The notes: generated from the letters alone by a model not told the origin. 64,000 bases of DNA from Nitrosomonas sp. HPC101 (GCF_009833125.1 NZ_QRCC01000014.1:62001-126000); one strand, 5' to 3'; positions 1-9,391 are shown, counted from the stretch's first letter. Numbers and translations are program-made.

Positions 1-631
1 TCAGAAGAATGGCCATGTTTTCCTGCTGTTGCAGATTGCGCATGAGATCCAGTACCTGCGCCTGGATAGTAACATCCAGTGCAGTTGTCGGTTCATCCGC
101 AATCAGCAGCTCTGGCTTGCTTGCCAGTGCCATCGCAATCATGACGCGCTGTTTCATGCCGCCCGAGAACTGAAACGGATATTCCTTTATACGACGCGCC
201 GGGTCTGGAATACCGACTTGACGCATGAGCTCCAGAATGCGTGCCTGGATCGCTGCGCCACGCAGACTGAAATGTTGTAACAGCACTTCTTCAATTTGTG
301 CACCGGTGGTCATGACCGGATTCAGACTCAACATCGGTTCCTGGAAAATCATACCAATGCGGTTACCGCGCACCTTGCGCATGGTGGATTCCGGCAGAAT
401 CAGCAGTTCATCCCCATTCAGACGGATGCTGCCATGCGTGATTTCTCCGGCTTCCGGCAACAGGCGCATCACAGATAGCGCGGTCATGGATTTTCCGCAG
501 CCTGATTCTCCCAGTAGTGCAAACGTTTCACCCGGATGAATGACAAGTGATAATCCGTCTACAGCGCGTATCGGTTGCCGATCGGTGCGCAGTTGTACCC
601 TGAGCGCATTGATTTCAAGTAATGCGGTCAT
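1..631 (-). CDS. Peptide-type ABC transporter ATP-binding protein, partial (DppD/OppD family)
   Basis: The minus-strand reading frame starts with ATG at 629-631 and stays open to the window edge, so the C-terminal part is missing. It is the cytoplasmic ATPase of an ABC importer of the oligopeptide/dipeptide type. Visible motifs in order are Walker A GESGCGKS, the Q-loop in [12 protein letters not shown] (an oligopeptide-family hallmark), the signature FSGGMKQR and Walker [13 protein letters not shown]. The start overlaps the stop of the upstream permease gene by four bases (ATGA), which indicates translational coupling. The substrate cannot be read from the sequence. Confidence 0.93.
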   Translation of the reverse strand, partial: MTALLEINALRVQLRTDRQPIRAVDGLSLVIHPGETFALLGESGCGKSMTALSVMRLLPEAGEITHGSIRLNGDELLILPESTMRKVRGNRIGMIFQEPMLSLNPVMTTGAQIEEVLLQHFSLRGAAIQARILELMRQVGIPDPARRIKEYPFQFSGGMKQRVMIAMALASKPELLIADEPTTALDVTIQAQVLDLMRNLQQQENMAILL

Positions 632-2118
632 GTACGCGATGCGCTTCTGTCTGAGGGTGTTTTTTCCTCTGTTTGGTTCTGATTCTTGAGGAATCTGTCT
701 GAATTACCGGTGAAGACTTGGCTATGTGGATTGAATGCGTTTTGTATCGCATCCGAAAAAAGATTCGCGCTCAGCACCAGCGCAAGCATGAAGGTAAAAG
801 CCGCGAATAATATCCACCAGACCATGGGTTCGCGCGCCATTTCCAGCCTGGAAGCATTGATCATTGTTCCAAAACTGATGGTGGATGGATCCACACCTAC
901 ACCGACATAGGAAAGAACCGCCTCGGCCAGCACCAGACTGCTGAAATCCATCACGGTGGTAATCAGTACAATGTGAATGACATTGGGCAGTATATGACGA
1001 GAGATGATGCGCCAATGAGATACACCAAAGGCGTGTGCTGCCTGGATGTATTCCATTTCACGCAGCTTCAATGTCTCGCCACGCAACAATCTGCATAGGC
1101 CTGTCCAGCTGGTAATGCCCAGAATGATACAAAGAAACAGCAGGCGCAAATCAGCGCGCGCAGCGGTTGTATCAAGCATATCGGCGTGGGTTTCGATATA
1201 GACCTGCAGCATCAGTACGGCAGCCGCAATCAGCAACACGCTGGGAATGGAGCTGAGTGTGGTGTAAACGTACTGGATAACATCATCGATCCAGCCGCGA
1301 AAGTACCCTGCGGCAATACCCAGCAGCAGGGCAAACGGCAGCATGATCAAGGTTGTCAGCGTTCCGATGACAAGCCCCGTCCGGATGCTTTTGAGGGATA
1401 AATACAATACATCCTGACCCACCTTATCTGTTCCCAGCACATGATAGTGCGTGGTGAGCGCCACAGTTGCGCCGCCAATGACCAGAATGATGGCCAGTGT
1501 CATCAGGATGGCACGCCAGGGAATTTCGGTTGTGGCGTGCCATATGGCGGTTTGCATACGGAAAAATGAGATGTGGTAATGTCTCGCCTGTATACGACCC
1601 AAGCTAAAAACCAACCCCACCCAGATCAACAATCCTGCACCTGCACCTGAAACAGATCGCCATAAAACATCACTGGTCAGCTCTGTTTCCGGATCGTTCA
1701 GGTGCGCACCCCCAAAGGTAAGTCGGGCAAAGTCCCATATCTGCTCTCCTTCGGCGGTGATCACCATTTGTTTGGCGTAAAGATAAGCGGACAAGGGAGC
1801 GGAGTAGGTTTTTTCCACCTGTGATCGCAATGGTGCGGCCAGCAGATCAAGCAGACTGAGAACTTCTGCGCTGTAGATATTTTTTTCGGTATGGGATTGT
1901 TCCAGAACCGGGCGAAAATGGATCGTATCGAGCAAACCGATCAGAGTGAAGCATAACAGAATGGTCAGTGCAGACATTCCACTGGCACTACGCACAACCT
2001 TACGCCAGGAAGCCAGCATATGTTCATGGCGTCTGGCATACATACCAAGCATGATACCTGCTGCCACCAGCAGGTAAATCAGCGCATCTGTCCAGAGTAT
2101 GACGGGATAGAAAGACAT
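628..2118 (-). CDS. ABC transporter permease, DppC/YejE-like
   Basis: This 496-residue inner-membrane permease belongs to the binding-protein-dependent transport family. The long N-terminal part has a first membrane helix at about residues 8-25 and another near 45-65, followed by a periplasmic stretch rich in polar residues. The conserved permease core fills about residues 200-460. It contains the cytoplasmic EAA-type loop that contacts the ATPase (around GETLKLREMEYIQAAHAFG, then LPN). It is longer than the usual 300-residue DppC because of the N-terminal extension, as in YejE-type permeases. It overlaps the downstream ATPase gene by four bases. The substrate is probably a peptide, but this is inferred from family only. 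Confidence 0.9.
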   Translation of the reverse strand: MSFYPVILWTDALIYLLVAAGIMLGMYARRHEHMLASWRKVVRSASGMSALTILLCFTLIGLLDTIHFRPVLEQSHTEKNIYSAEVLSLLDLLAAPLRSQVEKTYSAPLSAYLYAKQMVITAEGEQIWDFARLTFGGAHLNDPETELTSDVLWRSVSGAGAGLLIWVGLVFSLGRIQARHYHISFFRMQTAIWHATTEIPWRAILMTLAIILVIGGATVALTTHYHVLGTDKVGQDVLYLSLKSIRTGLVIGTLTTLIMLPFALLLGIAAGYFRGWIDDVIQYVYTTLSSIPSVLLIAAAVLMLQVYIETHADMLDTTAARADLRLLFLCIILGITSWTGLCRLLRGETLKLREMEYIQAAHAFGVSHWRIISRHILPNVIHIVLITTVMDFSSLVLAEAVLSYVGVGVDPSTISFGTMINASRLEMAREPMVWWILFAAFTFMLALVLSANLFSDAIQNAFNPHSQVFTGNSDRFLKNQNQTEEKTPSDRSASRT

Positions 2119-2358
2119 TATGACAAGGATGAAATTCAGACTGCAATAATGCAGTATTGTAGCGTAGTGGTAGCAGACAGTAACATCGAAGAAAAATAGA
2201 ATACGCTGTTCCTGATTTTTTCAGGGATCAGACCAGCAGCACTTCTACTGCGACGATAGATATAATCTGCCCTGCAAGGATGTTCCCGTCGTTTTTGTTG
2301 CAATGTACAAGGATAGTGTATTGTTACAAAAAATGACAAAAAAATATCCTGGTTTCAC

Positions 2359-2385
2359 TAAAGTTCCGAAAAGGACAGTCGTTAA
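2359..2385 (+). promoter_or_regulatory. Sigma-28 (FliA)-type promoter of flgM
   Basis: TAAA at 2359-2362 is followed by exactly 15 bases and then GTCGTTAA at 2378-2385. The flagellar sigma-28 consensus is TAAA-N15-GCCGATAA, so the -10 matches at six of eight positions with the canonical spacing. It lies 45 bases before the flgM start. In many bacteria flgM is part of the sigma-28 regulon. The rest of the 310-bp gap from 2119 to 2430 shows nothing recognisable. Confidence 0.6.
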
Positions 2386-2430
2386 ACGAGCGTACTATAT
2401 GCGAATATTTATTTTAGAAGGAACTCCGTC

Positions 2431-2736
2431 GTGAAAATAAACCAGATATCCTCAGGACGCACAGAATTTGCTGTAGGGAGAGACCAGAAAAAAGTAAGCA
2501 AAATAGACAATGCAAAAACAGATGCTGTTATTAAAAGCGATAATGCCCATACAAAAAAGACATCTTCAGCGGATGTTCTGATATCAGACGCCGATAACAA
2601 TGTTATTAATACCGCAAAGGTTGCTGAGATCAAACAGGCAATCAGTGAAGGCCACTTTAAGGTGAATTCTGATGTGATTGCAGATCGCCTGCTGGAAACC
2701 GTTAAAGAATTGATTCAACACAAACGATCCATCTGA
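2431..2736 (+). CDS. flgM: Anti-sigma-28 factor FlgM
   Basis: The 101-residue product is the small, largely disordered protein that holds sigma-28 (FliA) inactive until the flagellar hook-basal body is complete and FlgM is exported. The C-terminal third carries the conserved FlgM helices (VAEIKQAISEGHFKVNSDVI, then ADRLLETVKELIQ). The start is GTG at 2431, backed by AGAAGGA at 2416-2422 with an 8-base spacer. A sigma-28-like promoter lies upstream. The partner gene flgN, normally intact next door, appears decayed downstream. Confidence 0.9.
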   Translation: MKINQISSGRTEFAVGRDQKKVSKIDNAKTDAVIKSDNAHTKKTSSADVLISDADNNVINTAKVAEIKQAISEGHFKVNSDVIADRLLETVKELIQHKRSI

Positions 2737-2744
2737 AATAATAG

Positions 2745-3186
2745 CAACACCGGATAGTTTCTCCAAAGAGAAATACACTGCAGTATATTCCAGGGTTCCT
2801 AGCTGGAAAATACCCGTTTGTTTCTTGATCTTCTCGAGCGTAAACGAAGCTCGCCACAGGAAGTGTGGATAATCCAGCTTCGCTGGTTGCAGACAAGGAT
2901 CGGATTGTGAATCGGATCGCACGATTAGATTCACAGCCGATCAATTTCTGGTTGCGATGGGGCTGCCCAAGGACACACAAGGAGTGAACGCCTGGATTGC
3001 AGCCAATCATTCATGTCACTCTTGCCTGAAAAGAATCATTCAATCTTGTTCATCCTACCCAACAGTTCAATCAAGCGAATACATATTACTTTCACCTGGC
3101 TGCACTATACGCGACAGGGATTGAATGTCCTGTATAACGCAGCCAAACATATCACCTTTTATGCTCCCAGAGACCGAATAGCTTAA
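2745..3186 (+). pseudogene. flgN: Decayed flgN (flagellar export chaperone)
   Basis: No open frame spans this region, but FlgN-like pieces appear in different plus-strand frames in the right order. A piece LDLLERKRSS lies at about 2822-2855, QFLVAMGLPKDTQGVNAWIA at about 2940-3005, and YTRQGLNVLYNAAKHITFYA up to a TAA at 3184-3186. FlgN family members end with a similar QGLNxLYN segment. The position directly after flgM is where flgN normally sits. Several frameshifts or small deletions are implied. FlgN normally escorts the hook-filament junction proteins FlgK and FlgL, so an intact copy would have to exist elsewhere if the strain is motile. Confidence 0.65.
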
Positions 3187-3294
3187 CATCTGTTTTCCCG
3201 GGATGTCTTTTGAAATTGATTTTGGGTGAACTGATATGTCGTGTAATATTATTTTACCTTGTTCGTTCATTTGATATGGCGCTTGTTATAAAGA

Positions 3295-3310
3295 TGTTTC
3301 ACGTGAAACA
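3295..3310. promoter_or_regulatory. parS: parS centromere site (ParB binding)
   Basis: The 16-bp palindrome TGTTTCACGTGAAACA fits the near-universal bacterial parS consensus TGTTNCACGTGAAACA at every position. The symmetry extends four more bases on each side (3291-3314). It lies in a non-coding gap between the decayed flgN and a transposase relic. ParB nucleates on such sites for chromosome segregation, and chromosomal parS sites generally cluster around the replication origin. Confidence 0.88.
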
Positions 3311-3411
3311 TCTTGTGATTATCACCTTTATTTCGCTCTGCCAATCTGATCAGCTTCATCCTTAGTAAACTGAATTTTTCATCAACCCGATTTGTTTGAA
3401 AAACATCTTTT

Positions 3412-3792
3412 ATGGCAACCTGTCCGGCTAATCCGCTGCAGGATGTACCCTGGCACGAGTTTGCAGAAGCGCTTTTGATTCATTGCATGCAGAGAATGCG
3501 TTCCCGGCAAACCGATTCAGCTAATGGTTAGATTGCTGGTTCTTAAACGAATGGAAAATTTGAGCGATAAGGCGCTGATCCTGCAATGGCAATAGAAACG
3601 CGATCCGTATTGCCAGGCTTTTTGCGGCAACGCTAGAAGGCACTCAAACAGGATAATCGTTACCAACAGAACAAAGAACGGAAACAATGCAAAAGACGCG
3701 CTACAATTGAGCTCATCATCAGTCATTTGAAAGCGGGATCACATGGTAAGAATTACCTGAAGGGACTATCGGTGATCGCATTAATCTTCTGA
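3412..3792 (+). mobile_element. Remnant of an IS5-type transposase gene, internally deleted
   Basis: Two conserved blocks of an IS5-family DDE transposase lie close together in shifted frames. The N-terminal block has PLQDVPWHEFAEAL and, in another frame, LLVLKRMENLSDKALILQWQ then YCQAFCG (about 3443-3632). The C-terminal block is KRRATIELIISHLKAG then GKNYLKGL (about 3691-3770), which includes the catalytic-glutamate region. About two thirds of the gene between the blocks is gone and stop codons interrupt the rest, so it cannot encode a working enzyme. The 3187-3411 stretch before it holds only the parS site. Confidence 0.75.
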
Positions 3793-3871
3793 CGGGTCAC
3801 CTGCGCCTGAACAATGGTTGCTGGCCATTTTTTGGCTTTTTCATATGGAAAATGCATCGACCGCACCCGTT

Positions 3872-4372
3872 TCAGGTTTTGCGTGTGCCTCTATTCCGGG
3901 TGGGTACGTATTGAAGCTCAGTAGCTCGTAATTGAATGGCTAGTTTATCCAGTACGCCGTTGACGTATTTATGTCCATCTGTCCCACCATAACTCTTGGC
4001 CAATTCTATTGCTTCATTGATGATGGCTCGGCAGGGTATTTCAAGATGATGCACCATTTCATAGGTGCCAATCAGTAGAATTGAACATTCCACTGGACTC
4101 AGTTCAGACAGCTGTCGGTCAAGATGAGGCTGAATCTGTGCTTCCAAAGTATGAATATGCTCCAGCACGCCTTGCAGCAAATCAGAGAAATAGGAACCAT
4201 CTGCTCTGCTGTAGAAATTGACCTGCTGTAGTTGCAAATCAATATCCCGGGCATTCCCTCCGGCAAGACGCCATTGGTAAATACCCTGCAAGGCCAGCTC
4301 CCGCGATAGACGTCGACGGTTTTTATAGCCTTTGTGCCGCGCGGGGGGTGAAACAGCATCTGTTGCTATCAT
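3872..4372 (-). CDS. nusB: Transcription antitermination protein NusB
   Basis: This 166-residue all-helical RNA-binding protein joins NusE (S10) on boxA RNA in rRNA antitermination complexes. Typical NusB segments are present: [15 protein letters not shown] near residue 20, the middle [16 protein letters not shown], and [19 protein letters not shown] followed by [11 protein letters not shown] near the end. It overlaps the upstream ribH by four bases (ATGA at 4369-4372), the common proteobacterial ribH-nusB arrangement. Confidence 0.95.
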   Translation of the reverse strand: MIATDAVSPPARHKGYKNRRRLSRELALQGIYQWRLAGGNARDIDLQLQQVNFYSRADGSYFSDLLQGVLEHIHTLEAQIQPHLDRQLSELSPVECSILLIGTYEMVHHLEIPCRAIINEAIELAKSYGGTDGHKYVNGVLDKLAIQLRATELQYVPTRNRGTRKT

Positions 4373-4863
4373 GAAGGTGTGAATTGATCCATTTTGCCAA
4401 GCATTAATGCCAAATTGGCCATTTCCACCGCGACACGTGCCGTCTCGGCTCCTTTCTCGGTCATCCGGACAGACGCCTGCTCTTCATCGTCCGTTGTAAG
4501 AACGCCATTTGCAATGGGAATATCATATTCCAGTCCGACTGTTATCAGGCCGCGTGCAGATTCGTTGGCAACCACATCAAAATGATACGTTTCACCGTGT
4601 ATTACGGCTCCCAAGGCGATCAAAGCATCATATCGGTCAGATGCAGCCAGTTTCTGCAGTGCAAGCGGAATTTCCAGCGCACCAGGGACAGTTATCAGAA
4701 CGATATCTGTTTCCTGTACGCCCAGTTCAGCAAGTTCCGCTGTACAAGCGCCCAAGAGTCCCTCGCTTATATCGATATTGAAACGGCTCATGACAATACC
4801 AATGCACAGTCCGCTCCCCTTGAGATCTGAATCTATTTCTAGAATATTGTCATAGTAGGACAT
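4369..4863 (-). CDS. ribH: 6,7-dimethyl-8-ribityllumazine synthase
   Basis: RibH condenses 5-amino-6-ribitylaminouracil with 3,4-dihydroxy-2-butanone 4-phosphate in the penultimate step of riboflavin synthesis, and usually forms 60-mer shells. The 164-residue form begins [11 protein letters not shown] chose ATG at 4861-4863 because AGGAGG lies 9 bases upstream, although the frame stays open to 4917. Family segments seen are [38 protein letters not shown] (with the active-site histidine) and [15 protein letters not shown]. It is translationally coupled to nusB. Confidence 0.96.
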   Translation of the reverse strand: MSYYDNILEIDSDLKGSGLCIGIVMSRFNIDISEGLLGACTAELAELGVQETDIVLITVPGALEIPLALQKLAASDRYDALIALGAVIHGETYHFDVVANESARGLITVGLEYDIPIANGVLTTDDEEQASVRMTEKGAETARVAVEMANLALMLGKMDQFTPS

Positions 4864-4944
4864 GAAAGATACACCTCCTGCTGTTTGTTTTTTAGGAATT
4901 TCTGCAAAAAAAACCATCTGCGTTAACAGCTGGTATTAAAACAC

Positions 4945-5050
4945 TCATTTATTACGATAACCCCCTCGGTGCGAGCGCCTCGCCCTCCGGGCCAGCCTTG
5001 CCGCTGTTTGCTGCGTTTTGCTTGCGGCACCGACTTTTGCCCTGAAAACT
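4945..5050. repeat. GC-rich insert between ribBA and ribH, possible dispersed repeat
   Basis: The 218-bp gap between ribBA and ribH contains a block much richer in GC than its surroundings, with small hairpin-forming pieces (gccgc and gcggc arms around 4999-5027) and no convincing gene. It does not match the conserved core of an FMN riboswitch. It could be a dispersed repeat or a local regulatory segment within the operon. Only its composition and position can be stated from this window. Confidence 0.3.
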
Positions 5051-5081
5051 GTCTTCTCTGATCAAAATATTGAATAAGTTC

Positions 5082-6191
5082 TTATGTGCAATGATGATCT
5101 TCCGGCTCCAGATAGCCGGTGATTTCCAGACCAAAACCAGTCATGCTTGGCATTCTGCGAGGTGTTGCCAGCAGACGCATTTTGCTGACACCCAGATCTT
5201 TGAGGATTTGCGCACCGATACCATGCTGACGCAATTCTGGTACAGGTTTGTCTGATGGAAGCGGTATGGTCTGCAGAATTCGTTCTGTTAACACATCAGC
5301 ATCATTCTTGCGATGCAACAGTACAACTACACCTTTTCCAGCCTGCGTGATAACTGCCATTGCGTCATGGATACTCCAGGAATGGGTGTAATCATCAATT
5401 TCCAGCAAATCAATCACTGATAGAGGCTCATGTACCCGTACCAGCACTTCTTCACCGGCATTCCATGTTCCTTTTACCAACGCGAGATGAGTAACGCTGG
5501 CAATTTTATCATGGTAGGCAATCAGCCTGAATTCTCCGTGCACAGTTTGCAGTGGCCGTTCGGTAATCCGTGTGATCAGACTTTCTGTAAGACGACGATA
5601 ATGAATGAGATCCGCAATCGTCCCGATCTTGAGATGGTGTTTACTGGAGAATTCGATCAGGTCTGGCAACCGTGCCATTTCACCATTTTCTTTCAGAATT
5701 TCACAAATGACCGCGGCCTCGGTTAATCCTGCCAACCGTCCCAGGTCGCAGCCTGCTTCGGTATGGCCGGCGCGTGCCAGCACACCACCTTGCTGTGCCT
5801 TGAGTGGAAAAATATGCCCGGGTTGAACCAGATCTTCTGGTCTGGCATCCGCTCTGACTGCTGCTTGAACAGTACGGGCACGATCAGCTGCGGAAATACC
5901 GGTTGTCACGCCACTGGCTGCCTCAATAGAGGCAGTAAAATTGGTACCGAGCGGCGAATGGTTATCTGCCACCATCATGGGCAACTTGAGCTGTTGACAG
6001 CGCTCTTCTGTCAATGTCAGGCAGATCAACCCCCTACCGTATTTAGCCATGAAGTTGATTGCTTCAGGCGTAATGAAATCAGCTGCCAATACCAGATCAC
6101 CTTCATTTTCGCGATCTTCCTCGTCGATGAGGATAACCATTTTTCCATTTTTGAAGTCTGTCAAAATCGCTTCAATCGATGAGATTGTCAT
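5082..6191 (-). CDS. ribBA: 3,4-dihydroxy-2-butanone 4-phosphate synthase fused to a degenerate GTP cyclohydrolase II domain
   Basis: Residues 1-205 form a complete RibB domain that makes the four-carbon riboflavin precursor from ribulose 5-phosphate. Seen there are ILIDEEDRENEGDL (metal and substrate acidic loop), LPMMVADN and RAGHTEAGCDL. Residues 210-369 align with GTP cyclohydrolase II, but the zinc-site cysteines are absent: where active enzymes read RVHSEC followed by a CDC-type motif, this protein reads RVHEPLSVIDLLEI. The second domain is therefore probably not a working cyclohydrolase, as in other proteobacterial RibBA-like proteins. The start overlaps ribE by four bases. Confidence 0.93.
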   Translation of the reverse strand: MTISSIEAILTDFKNGKMVILIDEEDRENEGDLVLAADFITPEAINFMAKYGRGLICLTLTEERCQQLKLPMMVADNHSPLGTNFTASIEAASGVTTGISAADRARTVQAAVRADARPEDLVQPGHIFPLKAQQGGVLARAGHTEAGCDLGRLAGLTEAAVICEILKENGEMARLPDLIEFSSKHHLKIGTIADLIHYRRLTESLITRITERPLQTVHGEFRLIAYHDKIASVTHLALVKGTWNAGEEVLVRVHEPLSVIDLLEIDDYTHSWSIHDAMAVITQAGKGVVVLLHRKNDADVLTERILQTIPLPSDKPVPELRQHGIGAQILKDLGVSKMRLLATPRRMPSMTGFGLEITGYLEPEDHHCT

Positions 6192-6793
6192 ACTTGCCTG
6201 CCTTGTGCCTGATCGAGTAAATGTGCCACATATTTCGCTATCATGTCGGTTTCGAGATTCACTTTTTTGCCCGGCTTAAATTGTTTGAAAGTTGTATTGG
6301 CCAGTGTATGGGGAATAAGATTAATTTCAACCTGCCCGGATGTTACCCGATTCACTGTAAGACTGACGCCATCGACCGTGATAGACCCCTTGGGGATAAT
6401 ATATTTAAATAATTGTGATGGAGGCTTGATTGCCAGCAGGCAGCGATCACCTGTCTGCACGAATTGTACGACTTCACCGATTCCTTCCACATGGCCGTTG
6501 ACCAGATGGCCGTCCAGCCGATCAGAAAACCGCAGCGCTTTTTCCAGATTAACCCGGTTGCCGGGAATATCCAGTCCGTGTGTGCAATCCAGAGTTTCGC
6601 CGGAGACGTCGACGGTGAAACATCCTTCCTCGAACGCAGTCACTGTCAGGCAAGCACCATCAACAGCAATACTATCTCCGATAGCGACATCCGTCAGATC
6701 CAGCTTGCCAGGATCAATGTGAATACGAACCGCATCCTCTTCGGAAGAGACGTGCCTGATACTGCCAACTGCCTGAATGATTCCAGTAAACAT
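6188..6793 (-). CDS. ribE: Riboflavin synthase alpha chain
   Basis: The 201-residue enzyme dismutates two lumazine molecules to riboflavin and the ribitylaminouracil precursor. It has the usual two repeated beta-barrel halves. The first begins MFTGIIQAVGSI with DSIAVDGACLTV; the second has GHLVNGHVEGIG and GSITVDGVSLTV. It is the first gene of the ribE-ribBA-ribH-nusB operon on the minus strand. No FMN riboswitch is visible in the 130 bp between it and divergent typA. Confidence 0.96.
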   Translation of the reverse strand: MFTGIIQAVGSIRHVSSEEDAVRIHIDPGKLDLTDVAIGDSIAVDGACLTVTAFEEGCFTVDVSGETLDCTHGLDIPGNRVNLEKALRFSDRLDGHLVNGHVEGIGEVVQFVQTGDRCLLAIKPPSQLFKYIIPKGSITVDGVSLTVNRVTSGQVEINLIPHTLANTTFKQFKPGKKVNLETDMIAKYVAHLLDQAQGRQV

Positions 6794-6866
6794 GTTTTCC
6801 CCGGATTATTGAAATAAATTTAACTGCAAACAGATAATACCCCGATCAATCTGACAGTTCGAACAC

Positions 6867-6875
6867 TGTTATAAT
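6867..6875 (+). promoter_or_regulatory. Extended -10 promoter candidate for typA
   Basis: TGTTATAAT is a perfect TATAAT hexamer with the upstream TG of an extended -10 element. It lies 50 bases before the typA start in the gap between divergent ribE and typA. No good -35 sits at the normal spacing, which is tolerated by extended -10 promoters. Confidence 0.5.
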
Positions 6876-6925
6876 CAACAGTTTATCCGGGATTGCCCGG
6901 GCTGATTTCCGAGGAACCTTTAATT

Positions 6926-8740
6926 ATGACACGCCTGCTCCGTAATATCGCCATTATCGCTCATGTGGATCATGGCAAGACCACGATGGTGGATAAGCTG
7001 CTGCATCAGGCCGGTACTTTTGCCGCCCACCAGACTATTGCTGAACGGGTGATGGATTCTGATGATATCGAGCGCGAACGCGGAATTACCATTTTTTCCA
7101 AGAATTGTGCAATCGACTATGCTGGCGTGCATATTAATATTGTAGATACCCCGGGTCACGCCGATTTCGGTGGCGAGGTCGAGCGTGTATTATCAATGGT
7201 GGATGGCGTGTTGTTGCTGGTGGACGCAGTTGAGGGTCCTATGCCGCAAACCCGTTTTGTCACTCGCAAAGCGCTGGCTGTTGGTTTGCGTCCGATTGTG
7301 GTGGTTAACAAGATCGATCGTCCCGGCGCCCGTCCGGACTGGGTAGTGAATCAAACCTTTGATTTATTCGATAAATTGAATGCTACCGAAGAGCAACTGG
7401 ATTTTCCGGTCATCTATGCTTCCGGGCTCAACGGCTATGCCACACTGGACCCCAAACTGCCCGGCAGCGATATGCGTCCGTTATTTGACCTGATACTTCA
7501 GCATGTGCCAGCGCCGGTAGGTGATCCGGATCAGCCGCTGCAACTGCAAATCAGCGCGCTCGATTATTCCAGTTTTGTCGGGCGTCTTGGCATCGGCAAA
7601 ATCAATCGCGGCCGCCTGAAATCAGGGCAGGAAGTCATGGTGATGACGGGCGGACAAACATCGAAAAAAGCACGTGTCAATCAGGTATCCGGTTTTAGCG
7701 GACTGGATCGGGTTCAGTTAAACGAAGCGGCTGCAGGCGAAATTGTGCTGATCAGTGGCATTGATGAACTCAGTATTGGCACGACGCTGGCAGACGTTGA
7801 TCGCCCGGAAGCCTTGCCGATGCCGAAGGTGGATGAACCCACGCTTTCAATGAATTTCCAGGTCAATACTTCACCCTTTGCCGGCAAGGAAGGTAAATTT
7901 ATCACCAGCCGTCAGTTGCGTGAGCGCCTTGAGAAAGAGTTACTGACCAATGTTGCGTTGAAGCTGGAAGAAACGGGGGAAACCGATTCATTTCTGGTTT
8001 CCGGACGTGGTGAGCTGCATTTGACGATTTTACTTGAAAACATGCGCCGGGAAGGCTATGAGCTGGCAGTGTCTCGCCCCAAGGTGGTTATCCGGGAAAT
8101 AGATGGTGTCAAGTGCGAACCGTTTGAGATATTGACGATCGATATCGATGAAGCCAATCAGGGAGCGGTGATGGAGACATTGGGAACGCGTCGTGGCGAT
8201 CTGCTGGATATGGTGACCGACGGGCGTGGCCGGGTCAGGCTGGATTATCGTATTCCTGCGCGTGGTCTGATTGGATTCCAGTCTGAATTCATGACGCTGA
8301 CACGGGGCACCGGCATCATCAGCCATGTTTTTGACGAATACGCGCCGATACGGCCAGATATTGCTTCACGTAAAAATGGTGTGCTGATCTCGGCAGAATA
8401 CGGTGAAGTTGTAGCTTACGCACTTTGGAAACTGCAAGAGCGTGGACGCATGTTCGTCAGTCCTGGTGAGCCGGTTTATGAAGGCATGGTGATCGGCATA
8501 CACAGCCGTGAGAATGATCTGGTCGTCAATCCAATCAAGGGCAAACAGCTGACCAATATCCGGGCATCCGGTCACGATGAGGCGGTTGTGCTGACGCCAC
8601 CGATTCAGCTGACACTGGAATCGGCGGTTGAATTCATCACAGATGACGAGCTGGTTGAAATCACCCCGAAAAGTATCCGTGTCCGTAAACGTTTCCTGCT
8701 GGAACATGAGCGCAAGCGCGCCTCCCGTGCCTCCGCCTGA
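6926..8740 (+). CDS. typA: Ribosome-associated GTPase TypA/BipA
   Basis: TypA is a translational GTPase of the EF-G/LepA group that acts in 50S assembly and stress adaptation. The 604-residue product has the G domain first: G1 AHVDHGKTT (residues 12-20), G3 DTPGH, then [10 protein letters not shown] (G4). Domain II follows, then the EF-G domain III and V-like parts ([34 protein letters not shown]) and the BipA-specific C-terminal domain. I chose ATG at 6926, preceded by GAGGAA at 6911-6916. The frame is open further upstream but lacks conserved residues there. Confidence 0.96.
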   Translation: MTRLLRNIAIIAHVDHGKTTMVDKLLHQAGTFAAHQTIAERVMDSDDIERERGITIFSKNCAIDYAGVHINIVDTPGHADFGGEVERVLSMVDGVLLLVDAVEGPMPQTRFVTRKALAVGLRPIVVVNKIDRPGARPDWVVNQTFDLFDKLNATEEQLDFPVIYASGLNGYATLDPKLPGSDMRPLFDLILQHVPAPVGDPDQPLQLQISALDYSSFVGRLGIGKINRGRLKSGQEVMVMTGGQTSKKARVNQVSGFSGLDRVQLNEAAAGEIVLISGIDELSIGTTLADVDRPEALPMPKVDEPTLSMNFQVNTSPFAGKEGKFITSRQLRERLEKELLTNVALKLEETGETDSFLVSGRGELHLTILLENMRREGYELAVSRPKVVIREIDGVKCEPFEILTIDIDEANQGAVMETLGTRRGDLLDMVTDGRGRVRLDYRIPARGLIGFQSEFMTLTRGTGIISHVFDEYAPIRPDIASRKNGVLISAEYGEVVAYALWKLQERGRMFVSPGEPVYEGMVIGIHSRENDLVVNPIKGKQLTNIRASGHDEAVVLTPPIQLTLESAVEFITDDELVEITPKSIRVRKRFLLEHERKRASRASA

Positions 8741-8758
8741 TGAGGCTGGTTGGCAGAA

Positions 8759-9391
8759 ATGGAAAAACCGGTTTTGTGGTACATAGCCGATCCCATGTGC
8801 TCATGGTGCTGGGGGTTTGCACCGGTTATCGAAAAAATCTGGCAGGAATATGCAGCGGCATTTACCGTGAAGGTGCTGCCGGGCGGGTTGCGGCCGGGAA
8901 CGGATACGCCGCTACAGCCTGAAAAGAAAGCCCAAATCCTGCATCACTGGCATGCGGTGCATAGCGCCACTGGCCAGCCGTTCACCTTTGAAAATGCCTT
9001 GCCGGAAGGTTTCATTTACGATACCGAGCCTGCTTGTCGCGGGGTTGTCAGTGTTTCATTAATCGAGCCTGAAAAAGAATTTCCCTTCTTTGCTGCAATC
9101 CAGCATGCCTTTTATGTCGGGCAGGAAGATGTAACGCAAAGTGCTGTCCTGCAAAAACTTGCTGTCAATCTCGCTATCCCGGAATCATCATTTACCGCGA
9201 TATTCCAGTCAGATGAAACGAAACAGCAAACGCAGGCTGGTTTCCGGCAGGCAGCACAGTGGGGCGTCAGTGGATTTCCAACGCTGGTGCTGGAAGATGG
9301 TACCCACCGTCATCAGATTACTTCCGGTTATCGCCCGTTTGCAGCCTTGCGCCATTCTCTGGATAGCTGGCTGCATCAATACAGACACTGA
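8759..9391 (+). CDS. DsbA-family thiol oxidoreductase (FrnE-like)
   Basis: This is a thioredoxin-fold protein with a CSWC active-site motif near the N-terminus (PMCSWCWGF) and a cis-proline region GVSGFPTLVLEDG near the C-terminus, with an inserted helical domain between. No signal peptide is present, which points to a cytoplasmic FrnE-type DsbA relative rather than periplasmic DsbA. ATG at 8759 is preferred. TTG at 8750 is a close alternative, since the nearest GAGG at 8742 is 13 bases from the ATG. It follows typA with an 18-bp gap. Confidence 0.82.
   Translation: MEKPVLWYIADPMCSWCWGFAPVIEKIWQEYAAAFTVKVLPGGLRPGTDTPLQPEKKAQILHHWHAVHSATGQPFTFENALPEGFIYDTEPACRGVVSVSLIEPEKEFPFFAAIQHAFYVGQEDVTQSAVLQKLAVNLAIPESSFTAIFQSDETKQQTQAGFRQAAQWGVSGFPTLVLEDGTHRHQITSGYRPFAALRHSLDSWLHQYRH

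Noticed and set aside
3595..3792. Possible intact small basic protein (KRRATIELIISHLKAG)
   Set aside because: It is the conserved C-terminal block of an IS5-type transposase interrupted by stops, so a relic and not a small gene.
6794..6925. Possible FMN riboswitch upstream of the riboflavin operon
   Set aside because: The conserved FMN-aptamer core was looked for and not found here or in the ribBA-ribH gap.
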